Part shown: positions 20,720-29,155 of the stretch, one piece after another
Numbering within the stretch: the stretch's first letter is position 1
Layout: the number at the start of each line of letters is the position of its first letter
Assembly (NCBI GenBank): GCA_964442965.1
Contig: CAYUBE010000010.1
Span: 1-29,155 of the forward strand
Origin: CAJAQL01 sp964442965
GTDB taxonomy: Bacteria > Patescibacteriota > Minisyncoccia > UBA6257 > 2-01-FULL-56-20
Reading direction: 5' to 3'
Length of the DNA stretch: 29,155 bases
Position numbers and translations under genes: made by a program
The notes under the pieces: generated by a model
Told to the model about the DNA's origin: nothing
Database searches by the model: none
The model's input: the letters and a program-made list of their open reading frames with translations, nothing else

Positions 20720-22864
20720 TTATTCGTAGGTATAACTAAACATTTGAGACGGCTGATTGCTTGCGCTCCAATGAATGTCTGGTGTTTTCCCGTCAGTCCA
20801 ATCAACGTCGTTTAGGAACAGCAAAACATTTTGATCATAACCGTTGCCGGTATCCGTTTTTTGAATGATAGGATTGGGAGTTTCTAATGTGTATGAAACG
20901 GAATTGCCTGAAGACAACGAGGTATTGATCGGGAAGGTAACCGAGCAACTACCGGTGCCTACGGCGTACGCCTGTTGCCCAGTAACCGAAACAACGGGAG
21001 TACACGTCTCGCTATCAACCGTATTCCCGCCTGACCCCACAAGGGCGACGATGAATGTCCCTAAATGGCTCGGTTGGTACTGATTAAACAATCCAGTGCC
21101 ACTGAATTCCAAGGTGAATGAATTTACCGTCGCGCTTCCTGTTTCGATGGGGTCTGCTTCGAGTGTTATCGTTCCTATATTGTCGTTAACCGTGATGTTC
21201 CGCCAAATGACAGTGTTGTTGCTGTTGCCACCACCACTTGCATCTAACGTCGCGTAGTAAGGCAGTATCACGATATTCGATTCACTAACATTGCCGCTTG
21301 CCGTAATACTCACTGGAGAATTTTGATATTGCCAAGAGCCGACGACGGAAGACCCTATAACGCCGAAAGAGTGGAGCGACTTAAGTACCGTCGCACTTGA
21401 GGTAAGGGCATTAACATCTCCATGAATCTGGAATGCCAACGGAGTATTGTTTTGCGTTACCAACGCCGAGGAATTACCTAACGGAAAAACTATCGTACCA
21501 ACTCCGTTCGATCCGATATTCATCTGGGCGGGGCCTGAAATTTCAGTGGTTCCTTGCCAAAGTGTCAGGTTCTCAAACGATGATGCCCCGTTGGAGTTAT
21601 TGGAGATGTTATCAGTAATCGTAATATTGGAACCGGCAAGCGACACTCCCGCCGATGAATTGGTGGTGACGTCAAACCCGATGAGCGTGTTACCAGTCGA
21701 ACCGGCGACGACATACGTCGGAACATGGACACTCGTGTCCATTGTGATGGTTAATGTTGGCAACACGGCAAAGTTGATTGTATACGTTTGAGTTGCTGTT
21801 CTATTTTGCGCCGTAACCGTTACCGTCGCCGATCCAGTTGTAGCCGTCGTCTGATAAATAACTTTCGTTGCGTTCGCGTTGTTCGTTGTTGCCGTAATCA
21901 CCGGTATGGCGGTTGTTCCGGCTGGCAATAGATCATTATAAGAAAGTGTTGCTGGAGAAAAGCCGGAGATCAGCGTCCCATTTACATTCAAACTACTCAA
22001 TGTATCGTCATTGTTTAGCGCTGACGATGATGTCGGCGTCGGCATTGAGCAAGATTGAGTTAGCAGTGGCTCTCCATTCGCCACGCCGCAATTATTTGAA
22101 TCACTGCAAGTTCTTGATTGCTGTGAACTTGAGCACGCACTCCAAGTGTTACATTGCCAATTCGGAGTGCAGGTTTGTGATGGGGCAATGCATGCTCCCT
22201 GACTGGCGACTGCAACGGTCGCTGGCATCCCGTATCCGAGGCAAGAATTTCCATAATAGGTTTTGCTATTTGTCCCGCAAACGGCGATAGAATACTGTGG
22301 GCATGCGGGAGATGCTGTTGCGATGGATTGTGTATTGCTTGCGATCTGCTGTACCTGCGTCTGGATGCTTTGAAGTGCTTGCGTGCTACTTTGCTGCGCT
22401 TGAAGTTGTTGCTCTAGCAAAGCAACTTCCTGCATGAGAGCTGCGAGCTGAAGCTGTGCCGTGCTGGATGCCGAAGCAATAGAAGGAGTGCTCGTCCCCG
22501 TTTCAGTAATTGCTTCATTGTTGGACGCACTCACTGTTGTGTTCGCTATCTTGTTTGCTGCGGCCATTGTGATTGGGCCGAAGTACCCAGCGGCTGGAGT
22601 GATCCCTTGTTGAGTCTGAAACGCTTTTACCGCGCCAATGGTGAGAAAATAATAATTGCCCGTGATCGGGCCGCTATACAGATTTTGCGATGTTAAAAAT
22701 TCTTGGAGCTGGGTAACTTGCGAATTGTTCTGAAGCCCGTAATAAAGATTCTGAGTGAAAACATCGGACTGCGCGTTGGCAAAAGAGAAACCCGAAAGAA
22801 CTAAGACTATAACGATTGGGAAAATTGAAAGATATTTTATTTTCATAGTTATATTCATTATCAT
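20720..22864 (-). CDS. Secreted multidomain surface protein, copy 2
   Basis: Same 714-aa protein as at 11058-13202. Despite low-complexity and repeat-like segments, which usually vary quickly, the two copies translate identically. Confidence 0.85.
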   Translation of the reverse strand: MIMNITMKIKYLSIFPIVIVLVLSGFSFANAQSDVFTQNLYYGLQNNSQVTQLQEFLTSQNLYSGPITGNYYFLTIGAVKAFQTQQGITPAAGYFGPITMAAANKIANTTVSASNNEAITETGTSTPSIASASSTAQLQLAALMQEVALLEQQLQAQQSSTQALQSIQTQVQQIASNTQSIATASPACPQYSIAVCGTNSKTYYGNSCLGYGMPATVAVASQGACIAPSQTCTPNWQCNTWSACSSSQQSRTCSDSNNCGVANGEPLLTQSCSMPTPTSSSALNNDDTLSSLNVNGTLISGFSPATLSYNDLLPAGTTAIPVITATTNNANATKVIYQTTATTGSATVTVTAQNRTATQTYTINFAVLPTLTITMDTSVHVPTYVVAGSTGNTLIGFDVTTNSSAGVSLAGSNITITDNISNNSNGASSFENLTLWQGTTEISGPAQMNIGSNGVGTIVFPLGNSSALVTQNNTPLAFQIHGDVNALTSSATVLKSLHSFGVIGSSVVGSWQYQNSPVSITASGNVSESNIVILPYYATLDASGGGNSNNTVIWRNITVNDNIGTITLEADPIETGSATVNSFTLEFSGTGLFNQYQPSHLGTFIVALVGSGGNTVDSETCTPVVSVTGQQAYAVGTGSCSVTFPINTSLSSGNSVSYTLETPNPIIQKTDTGNGYDQNVLLFLNDVDWTDGKTPDIHWSASNQPSQMFSYTYE

Positions 22865-22992
22865 TCCGGCGGGAGATCGGCCTTTTTACGCAAAAAGCTC
22901 CCAGCCAGCGATGCCTTGCGGCACCCACATCCCTTTCGAAATATGACCATCAACGGCGCTCTGACTAGGAGCTTTTTACCGTTGATGGTGTT
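22865..22992. promoter_or_regulatory. Structured divergent intergenic region, copy 2
   Basis: Same nested stems as at 13203-13330, including the 11-bp stem now at 22946-22956/22979-22989. Confidence 0.55.
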
Positions 22993-23084
22993 TTCTGGCC
23001 ATGCCCTGATTACTCAGAGTTTAGGCGCATTAAATTGTTGCTTTCAGTATGCCACCAACTCTATAAGAATGGAAGTCTCAACCG

Positions 23085-23113
23085 TTGAAAAAATGCCGAA
23101 AATCTGCTAAAAT
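23085..23113 (+). promoter_or_regulatory. Promoter with operator-like palindrome, copy 2
   Basis: Same TTGAAA, 17-nt spacer and TAAAAT as at 13423-13451. Confidence 0.65.
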
Positions 23114-23134
23114 CATAGAGAAAATAAGGATTAA

Positions 23135-24187
23135 ATGACTATGACAATAGAAGAAAAAATAGATAATTTCAAAGCGTTATTGCGGCGTTCTTACCAAGCG
23201 CAAAATAAGGAGGATATGCTGGTCAGCGTAAATCTTCTCGAAGGGATAGGTCTAAACTATCGAGAATTGAGAGAGGTAATCTGCCCCAGCTTGATTACTG
23301 AGGGTTTTTTGCGGAGCTTCTCGCTTGATCTCCACATTTTAGCCAAAGAAAATTTGATTATCCGCGCCATAGACTTTGGCAAGAATAATATCAACGATAT
23401 GGAATTTACCACGGACATTCCGAGCTACGAATTTACCGTAAACAAAGAAAAGTTGAATCGAAGATTCGGTGCTTCTAAAAAATCTAGCCCACCAGTTTTC
23501 GATCTACCACCAGATTCAAAATGGGAAGATATAACGATAAAATTCAAAGACGAAGAAAATATCGACGTTACTCTCCCAGACAAGCGGCATGTGATCTTGA
23601 GTTTTCAACAAATGGGGTTTGGAAAAAAGAACCCAAATCCGCAGTGGTCTTTTCTGTGGTGTCTTGCAATCATGTACGCTACCCACGGGCAACTTGATAA
23701 GGAGTTAAAGGATAGATATGGCGTACCGGCGGAACCTTCCGATTTGGCAACGGCTCTTAGTAAAAAAGGGCCAAAACATATCACAAAAGATAATGTGTAC
23801 AAAATTAAGGAATCACTATCACTAAAGCTTCAAGAGAATTTCGGGATTTTTACCGAACCATTTGAAGAGGACTATAAACAATGGAAATATTACCGGACAA
23901 AATTCGAGCTACTGCCTGAATCTTTATTTCTTAATGACAAACCCTACGAAGCCGATAAGCAAATGCATAACGGAGCCGAACGTGTTAAGTACATTGATCC
24001 AACGTTGCGGAAAATGGATGGCAGGGGTTTCTCGTCTGTCGGTTCTGACGATTCGCTGGAATCTAACGATCATACAGCGCGCGCTGGGTTCGGTAACCGG
24101 CGACTGAGTGATGAACCTAGTCTAGACGACGATATCGAGTCCATGGAAGACGATGATTTCACCAAGGGAGACAACGCAATAGAATAG
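23135..24187 (+). CDS. Hypothetical protein with acidic tail, 350 aa, copy 2
   Basis: Same protein as at 13473-14525, with the same promoter and terminator. Confidence 0.75.
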   Translation: MTMTIEEKIDNFKALLRRSYQAQNKEDMLVSVNLLEGIGLNYRELREVICPSLITEGFLRSFSLDLHILAKENLIIRAIDFGKNNINDMEFTTDIPSYEFTVNKEKLNRRFGASKKSSPPVFDLPPDSKWEDITIKFKDEENIDVTLPDKRHVILSFQQMGFGKKNPNPQWSFLWCLAIMYATHGQLDKELKDRYGVPAEPSDLATALSKKGPKHITKDNVYKIKESLSLKLQENFGIFTEPFEEDYKQWKYYRTKFELLPESLFLNDKPYEADKQMHNGAERVKYIDPTLRKMDGRGFSSVGSDDSLESNDHTARAGFGNRRLSDEPSLDDDIESMEDDDFTKGDNAIE

Positions 24188-24220
24188 TTTGTTACCCATG
24201 AGGGCATGCATACACTTCCG

Positions 24221-24245
24221 CCGCTGAAAATTCAGCGGTTTTTTT
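24221..24245 (+). terminator. Terminator after the 350-aa gene, copy 2
   Basis: Same CCGCTG/CAGCGG hairpin and T-run as at 14559-14583. Confidence 0.9.
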
Positions 24246-24319
24246 AGCTTTCTACAGCAAAATAATCATTGAAAAATGAGCATCGACGCGCGTATCGCTG
24301 AATTTCAGCATGGGGTTTT

Positions 24320-24586
24320 ATGGAACCCATCAATGACTATGACGCCGGTGGTAATAATAGGAAATTTTCCACTGTCGATCTCGCTTTGGCGACGGTTATT
24401 TTTCTTACTTTTCCGCTCGAAGCAATAGATCGTAAAAATCCCCGCAAGGCACAGTTCGTCTTCAAACACGATGCTGGACTCGATGAGCTAATTGCAAGCT
24501 ATTGGCGGCGGGAGCTTAGATGCGAACCGCAGGCGTACTTTGATGCGATGCGGGCCATTAAAGGTCGTTTATACGATTCGGACTAA
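24320..24586 (+). CDS. DUF5659-like small protein, copy 2
   Basis: Same 88-aa protein as at 14658-14924. Confidence 0.72.
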   Translation: MEPINDYDAGGNNRKFSTVDLALATVIFLTFPLEAIDRKNPRKAQFVFKHDAGLDELIASYWRRELRCEPQAYFDAMRAIKGRLYDSD

Positions 24587-24588
24587 CC

Positions 24589-24792
24589 ATGCCCATTAGT
24601 CCAGAAACAATTGATGAGCTACGTCATATTCTTTCAGAAGATTACGGAAGAGACGTAAGCCAAGCCGACGCTTCGGAAATCGCTCACACGCTGGTTGGTT
24701 ACTATGACCTACTGGCAAAAATATACCACAGAGAAAAAACAGAAAATAATAACAATAACTATGACAATCAAAGAATATCTGACAAAGAATAA
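24589..24792 (+). CDS. Small hypothetical protein, 67 aa, copy 2
   Basis: Same protein as at 14927-15130, overlapping the replication gene by 32 bp. Confidence 0.65.
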   Translation: MPISPETIDELRHILSEDYGRDVSQADASEIAHTLVGYYDLLAKIYHREKTENNNNNYDNQRISDKE

Positions 24793-26365
24793 AATAGAAG
24801 TTCGCGATGATAGGATTGATCTTATCATCGCTTGCCCAGATTGCGGGACTCTGCCAAGCGGTATTATTCAGGCCGAACTTCATATCAATAAAGAAAGTGG
24901 CAGTGGGAAGTGCTGGGGTTGCCCCATGGAAAAACCTTTTGTGGAATTAGCGAAAGAATTAGGGCTAAGCGATGCCATAGTGGGCGTGAAGGACGGACAG
25001 ATAATTTTCGATTCAAAAACAGAAAAGGCTAGTAAGCCAAAACGGAAAAATGTGGAGGTCGTTTTACCTGATGTTGTAGAAGATGATGTACGCGTGAGAA
25101 AAATAGATAATCTCGAAAGAGAAGTGAGCTTTGAGGAATGGCGCGAAACTATCAAGGCGAACTTCCCAGAATTACTTTTCCCTGCTGAAGTTGGACTGTC
25201 CATTATCTCCCAAATTCTGATCCAAGACGTCACAAATCCTTTTGCCCTCGTACTGGTGGATGTGCCATCCTCTGGCAAGACCATCACGATAAATTTCTTT
25301 TCGGAGATTGAAGGATTGACCTACGCTAGCGATAAGTTCACGCCCGCATCGTTTGTCTCCAACGCCACGAACGTAAAAAAGGCAGACTTGGGGAAGATAG
25401 ACCTTCTCCCCCGCCTCAAGTATAAGATGTTCCTCCTTCGGGACTTGGCAACGCTATTTTCAAAGCGGGACGATGACCTCAACGAATGTCTTGGACTACT
25501 CACCCGCGTGCTGGATGGAGAGGGCCTCAACACCGATAGCGGCGTGCATGGACAACGCCAGTATGTCGGCGAATACCTTTTTATGGTTCTTGCTGGTTCA
25601 ACTCCGATACCGCCGCGAGTGTGGAAAATGATGGGTAATCTTGGCTCCCGCCTATTTTTCCTGAATATAAATTCTAAGGAAAAAAGCGAACAGGAATTGG
25701 CGAATCAACTGGCCAGTTCTGCCTATAAGGAGAAAGAAAAGGTTTGCCGTCGCGCGACAAAAGATTTTCTCCAAACCCTATGGGATAAACATAAAAACGG
25801 TGTGGAGTGGGACAAAGCGGCAGACAAGGAATATACCCTCATTGTCGCTCGCTGTGCCCGATTATTGGCCAAGATGAGGGGTGTGATAAACGTTTGGAAG
25901 GACAAATCCCAAGATGGTGAGGTATACGAGCACACGGTGCCCGTTATAGAGAAGCCAGATCGCATTAACCAGCTTTTTTATAACCTTTGCCGAGGACACG
26001 CTCTTATTAGGGGCAGAGGGCATATCAACGAAGATGACCTCAAGCTGATTGTGGAGTTGGCGATTGATAGCGCCCCAACGATACAGGCGAAGCTTTTTAG
26101 AAAGTTGCTGGAAAGCGGTGGCGAAATGAAGACTGGTGAGGTCATGGATGCTCTCAATTGTTCTCGCCCGACCGCGCTCAAAGAAATGGAGAAATTCAAA
26201 ATTCTTGGAGTGTGCACTGTAACCCAAGACAGTTTCGGTGAAATCGGGGAGCCGGAAAAGACCATGAATCTTGCGGACAGTTTCAAGTGGTTCTTGAGCG
26301 ACGAGTGCAAAAAGATACGGGGAATGTCGATACCGCCGCCCAGCACGGCGTCAACTTTGCTTTAG
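24761..26365 (+). CDS. Zinc-finger/AAA+/winged-helix replication protein, copy 2
   Basis: Same 534-aa protein as at 15099-16703. Two complete replication modules in tandem would be expected to favour recombination or excision of one unit. Confidence 0.78.
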   Translation: MTIKEYLTKNKIEVRDDRIDLIIACPDCGTLPSGIIQAELHINKESGSGKCWGCPMEKPFVELAKELGLSDAIVGVKDGQIIFDSKTEKASKPKRKNVEVVLPDVVEDDVRVRKIDNLEREVSFEEWRETIKANFPELLFPAEVGLSIISQILIQDVTNPFALVLVDVPSSGKTITINFFSEIEGLTYASDKFTPASFVSNATNVKKADLGKIDLLPRLKYKMFLLRDLATLFSKRDDDLNECLGLLTRVLDGEGLNTDSGVHGQRQYVGEYLFMVLAGSTPIPPRVWKMMGNLGSRLFFLNINSKEKSEQELANQLASSAYKEKEKVCRRATKDFLQTLWDKHKNGVEWDKAADKEYTLIVARCARLLAKMRGVINVWKDKSQDGEVYEHTVPVIEKPDRINQLFYNLCRGHALIRGRGHINEDDLKLIVELAIDSAPTIQAKLFRKLLESGGEMKTGEVMDALNCSRPTALKEMEKFKILGVCTVTQDSFGEIGEPEKTMNLADSFKWFLSDECKKIRGMSIPPPSTASTLL

Positions 26366-26447
26366 CGATTACTAATCAATAAAGAGAATCTGACGTTGTG
26401 AAGCATATACATCACTACTGCTAACAGCATCGTATCAGTATAAAAAC

Positions 26448-27086
26448 ATGAATGAACCATCACAAAATAAGTTGGCGACAGAGAAACCAGCCGAGACTGC
26501 GCTGAAAAAAAGGATGACTGATAGCGAACTACGAGAGGCAGCTATTAAGCTTTTTGATTCCACCCTCACTCCTTTCAAACGAATGAGCGAAATCGATCCG
26601 AAGAGCGAAAAGAGAAAGGATAAAGAAAATCGCAAAAAGTATGCCCTAGAGGCAGTCCTGTCGATGGGATTAGAAACACATGAGCAACTGGCGATGTCGA
26701 TGGACGAGGGATATAGGCCACTCGCAAGAGAAATGAGCCGCCAGATGATAAAAGATTACGATTGCAAAGCAGCGACCGAAAAAGCATTGGTGGAGGTTGC
26801 GGTGAGCGCCTATGTCAGAGTTCTCGATTCTTCTTGGCTGATGAGTAGCATCCATCAGAATCTAAAAGATGTCGCCAAAGAAAAAAATCACCTCTATGCC
26901 ATATGGAGCAAAGAATTAGATCGAGCCAATCGTCAATTCATAAATGCCATCATTACGCTCAAGCAACTCAAAGCTCCAACTATTGAAATGAACGTCAGGG
27001 CAAACACGGCATTCATAGCCCAGAATCAGCAGATTAATGCCGATAACCCACCAAAACCCACCAATTCTGAAACCAATGAGCACTAA
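26448..27086 (+). CDS. Conserved-looking hypothetical protein, 212 aa, copy 2
   Basis: Same protein as at 16786-17424. Confidence 0.72.
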   Translation: MNEPSQNKLATEKPAETALKKRMTDSELREAAIKLFDSTLTPFKRMSEIDPKSEKRKDKENRKKYALEAVLSMGLETHEQLAMSMDEGYRPLAREMSRQMIKDYDCKAATEKALVEVAVSAYVRVLDSSWLMSSIHQNLKDVAKEKNHLYAIWSKELDRANRQFINAIITLKQLKAPTIEMNVRANTAFIAQNQQINADNPPKPTNSETNEH

Positions 27087-27399
27087 TGATTTCGGAAGAA
27101 AATTTGTCGTGGAAGAATGCCAAAAGGTCGAACTTCCCGATTTCTTGAAAAGGTATCGCAGGGCGCTCAAGGAGCTGACAATCACTTCCGAGCTAGAGGC
27201 GATGGACGTAAAAATAGAGCTGATTACATCCAAGACTGGCTATGGCGGCACTCGCTATTGGTTCAAATGCCCCCTCTGCGGCGCTAGAATCGGCGTATTG
27301 CTCAAGCATCCCCTTGCCAACGCTCTAGGGTGCCGAAAATGCCTCAATTTGGACTATAGAAATAGGCGTTATAAAGGGATGTTAGAAGCTTCGATTTGA
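27076..27399 (+). CDS. Zinc-ribbon protein, 107 aa, copy 2
   Basis: Same protein as at 17414-17737, overlapping the 212-aa gene by 11 bp. Confidence 0.75.
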   Translation: MSTNDFGRKFVVEECQKVELPDFLKRYRRALKELTITSELEAMDVKIELITSKTGYGGTRYWFKCPLCGARIGVLLKHPLANALGCRKCLNLDYRNRRYKGMLEASI

Positions 27400-27418
27400 T
27401 ATGGATACGTGGTATAAT
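27390..27418 (+). promoter_or_regulatory. Promoter of the ncRNA, copy 2
   Basis: Same extended -10 TGG-TATAAT (27410-27418) as in copy 1. Confidence 0.8.
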
Positions 27419-27424
27419 GAAGAC

Positions 27425-27537
27425 ATCGCCCACAGTCCGTAAGTTATATTCCCAGAGGTTTTTTGTTGGTTTCCTGCCTTTAAGGGGCAGTTCTGCCAAG
27501 AAGCCAACTTCCTTTGGGAGCTAGCGGACTGGGCGAT
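27425..27537 (+). ncRNA. Candidate structured ncRNA, about 113 nt, copy 2
   Basis: Same sequence and fold as at 17763-17875. Here it precedes the recombinase copy that runs out of the element. Confidence 0.7.
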
Positions 27538-27600
27538 CAGGACTGTCCCTTTAAGTTTTTAAAGTAGATAAAAATAGACGGTAAAATAACATAAAAATAT

Positions 27601-29155
27601 ATGGAAAAATCAGCTACCAAGGTAATTGTATTTTGCCGCGTTTCCTCCCGCGAACAGGAAGAGACCGGCTACTCTCTCGACGCGCAAGAAAAACTGCTCA
27701 CAGAATATGCTGAAAAGAACGAATATGCGGTGGGTAAGATATTCAAGATTTCCGAATCGGCGAGCGGCAAGCAAATCCGAAAGATGTTCAATGAGATGCT
27801 GCAATACGCGACAGCGCATAAGATCCCTATAATTCTCTGCGAGAAAATAGATCGGCTCACCCGTAATATCAAGGATGCGGCCATTGTGAACGATTGGATC
27901 ACGGAAAATGAAGAGCGGCAAATTCACTTCGTAAAAGAAAACTTCGTTCTAAGTAAGAACACGCGAGCGCACGAAAACCTCGTTTGGGATATGAAGGTGG
28001 CCATCGCCCGCTTCTATACCAACAATCTTTCGGAGGAAATCCGCAAAGGCCAAAAAGAAAAGCTAACTCAAGGATGGATGCCGATGAGAGCGAAGCTCGG
28101 CTATAAATCTATTGGCGAAAAAGGACATAAGACGCACGTTCTCGACGAGGCAGTCGCACCACTCGTCCGGCAGATGTTTGAACTGTATTCAACCGGCAAT
28201 TATTCCATCAAGGCTGTTGCGGAGACTGTACGGAAAGCTGGCCTCAAAAGCGACCGTGGCGAGACGATGAGTAAAAGCCAGACACATATGATGCTTTCCG
28301 ATTCCTACTACGCGGGACAGATAGTATGGAGAGGACAAATCTATGAGGGTAAGCATGAGCCACTCATTTCAAAGGAATTGTTTGTGGCAGTTCAACAGCG
28401 GCTCAATAAGCGATTCAAAAATCCCCAATATCAAAAACATCTTCCAATTTTCAAAGGGAAAATAGAATGCGATGAGTGCGGTGGCATAATCGCATGGGGT
28501 ATCGCAAAAGGTCACTGGTACGGCTATTGCAACCACCACAAGCCCTGCTCACAAAAAGGATGCACCCGACAGGAAATAGTTGAGGATCAAGTCATTCCGA
28601 CTCTCATTGCAGTAGCGCCGAAAACGAAGCGTGCCCTCCAATGGCTTGAGGGAGCACTTAAAGAAAGCCATAAAGGCGAGGTGGCTTTCAATACGGCTCG
28701 TCGTGATGAGCTTGCGAGAACCATTAAGACAGCCGACCAACGTATAGAGAGCGCATATCGGGATAAGCTCGACAACAAGATGCCAGGCGAGCTTTGTATA
28801 AAAATCATCAATGAGTCCACTGCCGAGAAGAAAGACGCAATAGAAGCGCTTGAGAAGCTCACAGACGCGCGACAAGCTTATTACGAGGCAGGATATGCCA
28901 TCCACGAACTCGCAACGCACGCAGAGGCAATCTATCGAAGCCCGAAAGCCGTTACGGAGGAGCAACGATTACTCTTGAGCTACGCATTTTCAAACCTCAC
29001 CCTAAACACCAGTAAAATAACGCCTAACTACACCTTGGGGTTCCAATTCTTGCAGGAGTGGATGCCTATGGTAAATAAGATTTTCAAACCGGCAGAAAAT
29101 GTAGCAATGGCAAGCTCTTTTGAGCCTTCAGAGGAAGAAAAAGCGTCTTTGTACC
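27601..29155 (+). CDS. Large serine recombinase, copy 2, running out of the element at the right end
   Basis: Identical to the copy 1 gene through codon 518 (Tyr, ending 29154). The next codon begins with C instead of the A of Thr519, so from there the protein is encoded by the right host flank, which lies outside the window. All catalytic and zinc-ribbon parts are present. Whether it stops at once or gains a host-encoded tail cannot be seen. This is the form of the gene that an ordinary single integrated element would have. Confidence 0.9.
   Translation, partial: MEKSATKVIVFCRVSSREQEETGYSLDAQEKLLTEYAEKNEYAVGKIFKISESASGKQIRKMFNEMLQYATAHKIPIILCEKIDRLTRNIKDAAIVNDWITENEERQIHFVKENFVLSKNTRAHENLVWDMKVAIARFYTNNLSEEIRKGQKEKLTQGWMPMRAKLGYKSIGEKGHKTHVLDEAVAPLVRQMFELYSTGNYSIKAVAETVRKAGLKSDRGETMSKSQTHMMLSDSYYAGQIVWRGQIYEGKHEPLISKELFVAVQQRLNKRFKNPQYQKHLPIFKGKIECDECGGIIAWGIAKGHWYGYCNHHKPCSQKGCTRQEIVEDQVIPTLIAVAPKTKRALQWLEGALKESHKGEVAFNTARRDELARTIKTADQRIESAYRDKLDNKMPGELCIKIINESTAEKKDAIEALEKLTDARQAYYEAGYAIHELATHAEAIYRSPKAVTEEQRLLLSYAFSNLTLNTSKITPNYTLGFQFLQEWMPMVNKIFKPAENVAMASSFEPSEEEKASLY
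29150..29154. other. attR core (TGTAC), right end of element
   Basis: Third occurrence of the core, preceded by element sequence GCGTCTT and followed by a base (C) that differs from the circular junction (A). The predicted uninterrupted host site would be ...TATAATCC-TGTAC-C.... Confidence 0.65.

Larger units (their letters stand above)
19488..29154 (+). mobile_element. Integrative element, copy 2 (9,662-bp unit)
   Basis: Second head-to-tail unit, with the same genes at a constant offset of 9,662 bp and identical translations. No difference was noticed when the two units were read side by side. Its right end shows TGTAC then C (29155), where the circular path has A, so the last base is the first of the right host flank, or an end artefact. 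Confidence 0.9.

Noticed and set aside
9826..29154. CRISPR array or short tandem repeats
   Set aside because: No regularly spaced short repeats were seen; the only large repetition is the 9,662-bp unit itself.

Overview
The window looks like part of the chromosome of a Patescibacteria (CPR) bacterium, probably of the Parcubacteria/Paceibacteria type. The reasons are the standard genetic code (TGA is a stop), the protein families present (surface proteins with signal peptide plus peptidoglycan-binding domain, a coiled-coil/lytic-transglycosylase fusion, FemAB, a C39-like/TPR protein), dispersed short repeats that can encode ILRxAQDD and ACPEPSRG peptides, and several genes whose -10 box sits 7-8 nt before the ATG. 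This placement is inferred from gene style; no 16S or phylogenetic marker was compared.

Region 1 (1-1414) is the end of one integrated element. It holds a serine recombinase that lacks its N-terminus and whose last codons read into the 3' end of a tRNA-like gene on the opposite strand. Region 2 (1415-9825) is host chromosome: uvrB (-) with a terminator built into its last codons; an envelope cluster on the + strand (coiled-coil lytic transglycosylase, DUF192 protein, FemAB transferase, membrane-anchored C39-like/TPR protein); then on the - strand rpmG (bL33, 59 aa), a HTH/LAGLIDADG-like gene and tRNA-Trp(CCA); and a small unknown + gene with a strong promoter, RBS and terminator.

Region 3 (9826-29155) is two head-to-tail, apparently identical copies of a 9,662-bp integrative element. 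The 5-bp sequence TGTAC occurs at its left end (9826-9830), at the copy/copy junction (19488-19492) and at its right end (29150-29154). Each copy has a leftward envelope operon: a large secreted protein with peptidoglycan-binding, reduced Kazal-like, TSP1-like and cadherin-like domains, a one-TM protein, and a PH-domain membrane protein. It also has a rightward maintenance module: an unknown acidic-tailed protein, a DUF5659-like protein, a 67-aa protein, a zinc-finger/AAA+/winged-helix replication protein, a 212-aa unknown, a zinc-ribbon protein, a promoter-driven rod-shaped ncRNA, and a large serine recombinase.

The main observation is that the element's attachment site lies inside the recombinase gene. 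A complete 550-codon gene exists only where two element ends are joined, in the circle or at a tandem junction. In an ordinary integrated copy the frame leaves the element after Tyr518 and continues into host DNA, and the last 32 codons are stranded at the other end of the element, 9.6 kb away. Integration should therefore rewrite the recombinase C-terminus. A second candidate for something new is the roughly 113-nt ncRNA directly upstream of the recombinase. It has a perfect extended -10 promoter, its 5' and 3' ends pair, and its apex can fold in two alternative ways. The tandem arrangement may be real or may come from assembling a mixture of circular and integrated forms, because the sequence stops one base after the point where host and circle paths diverge.
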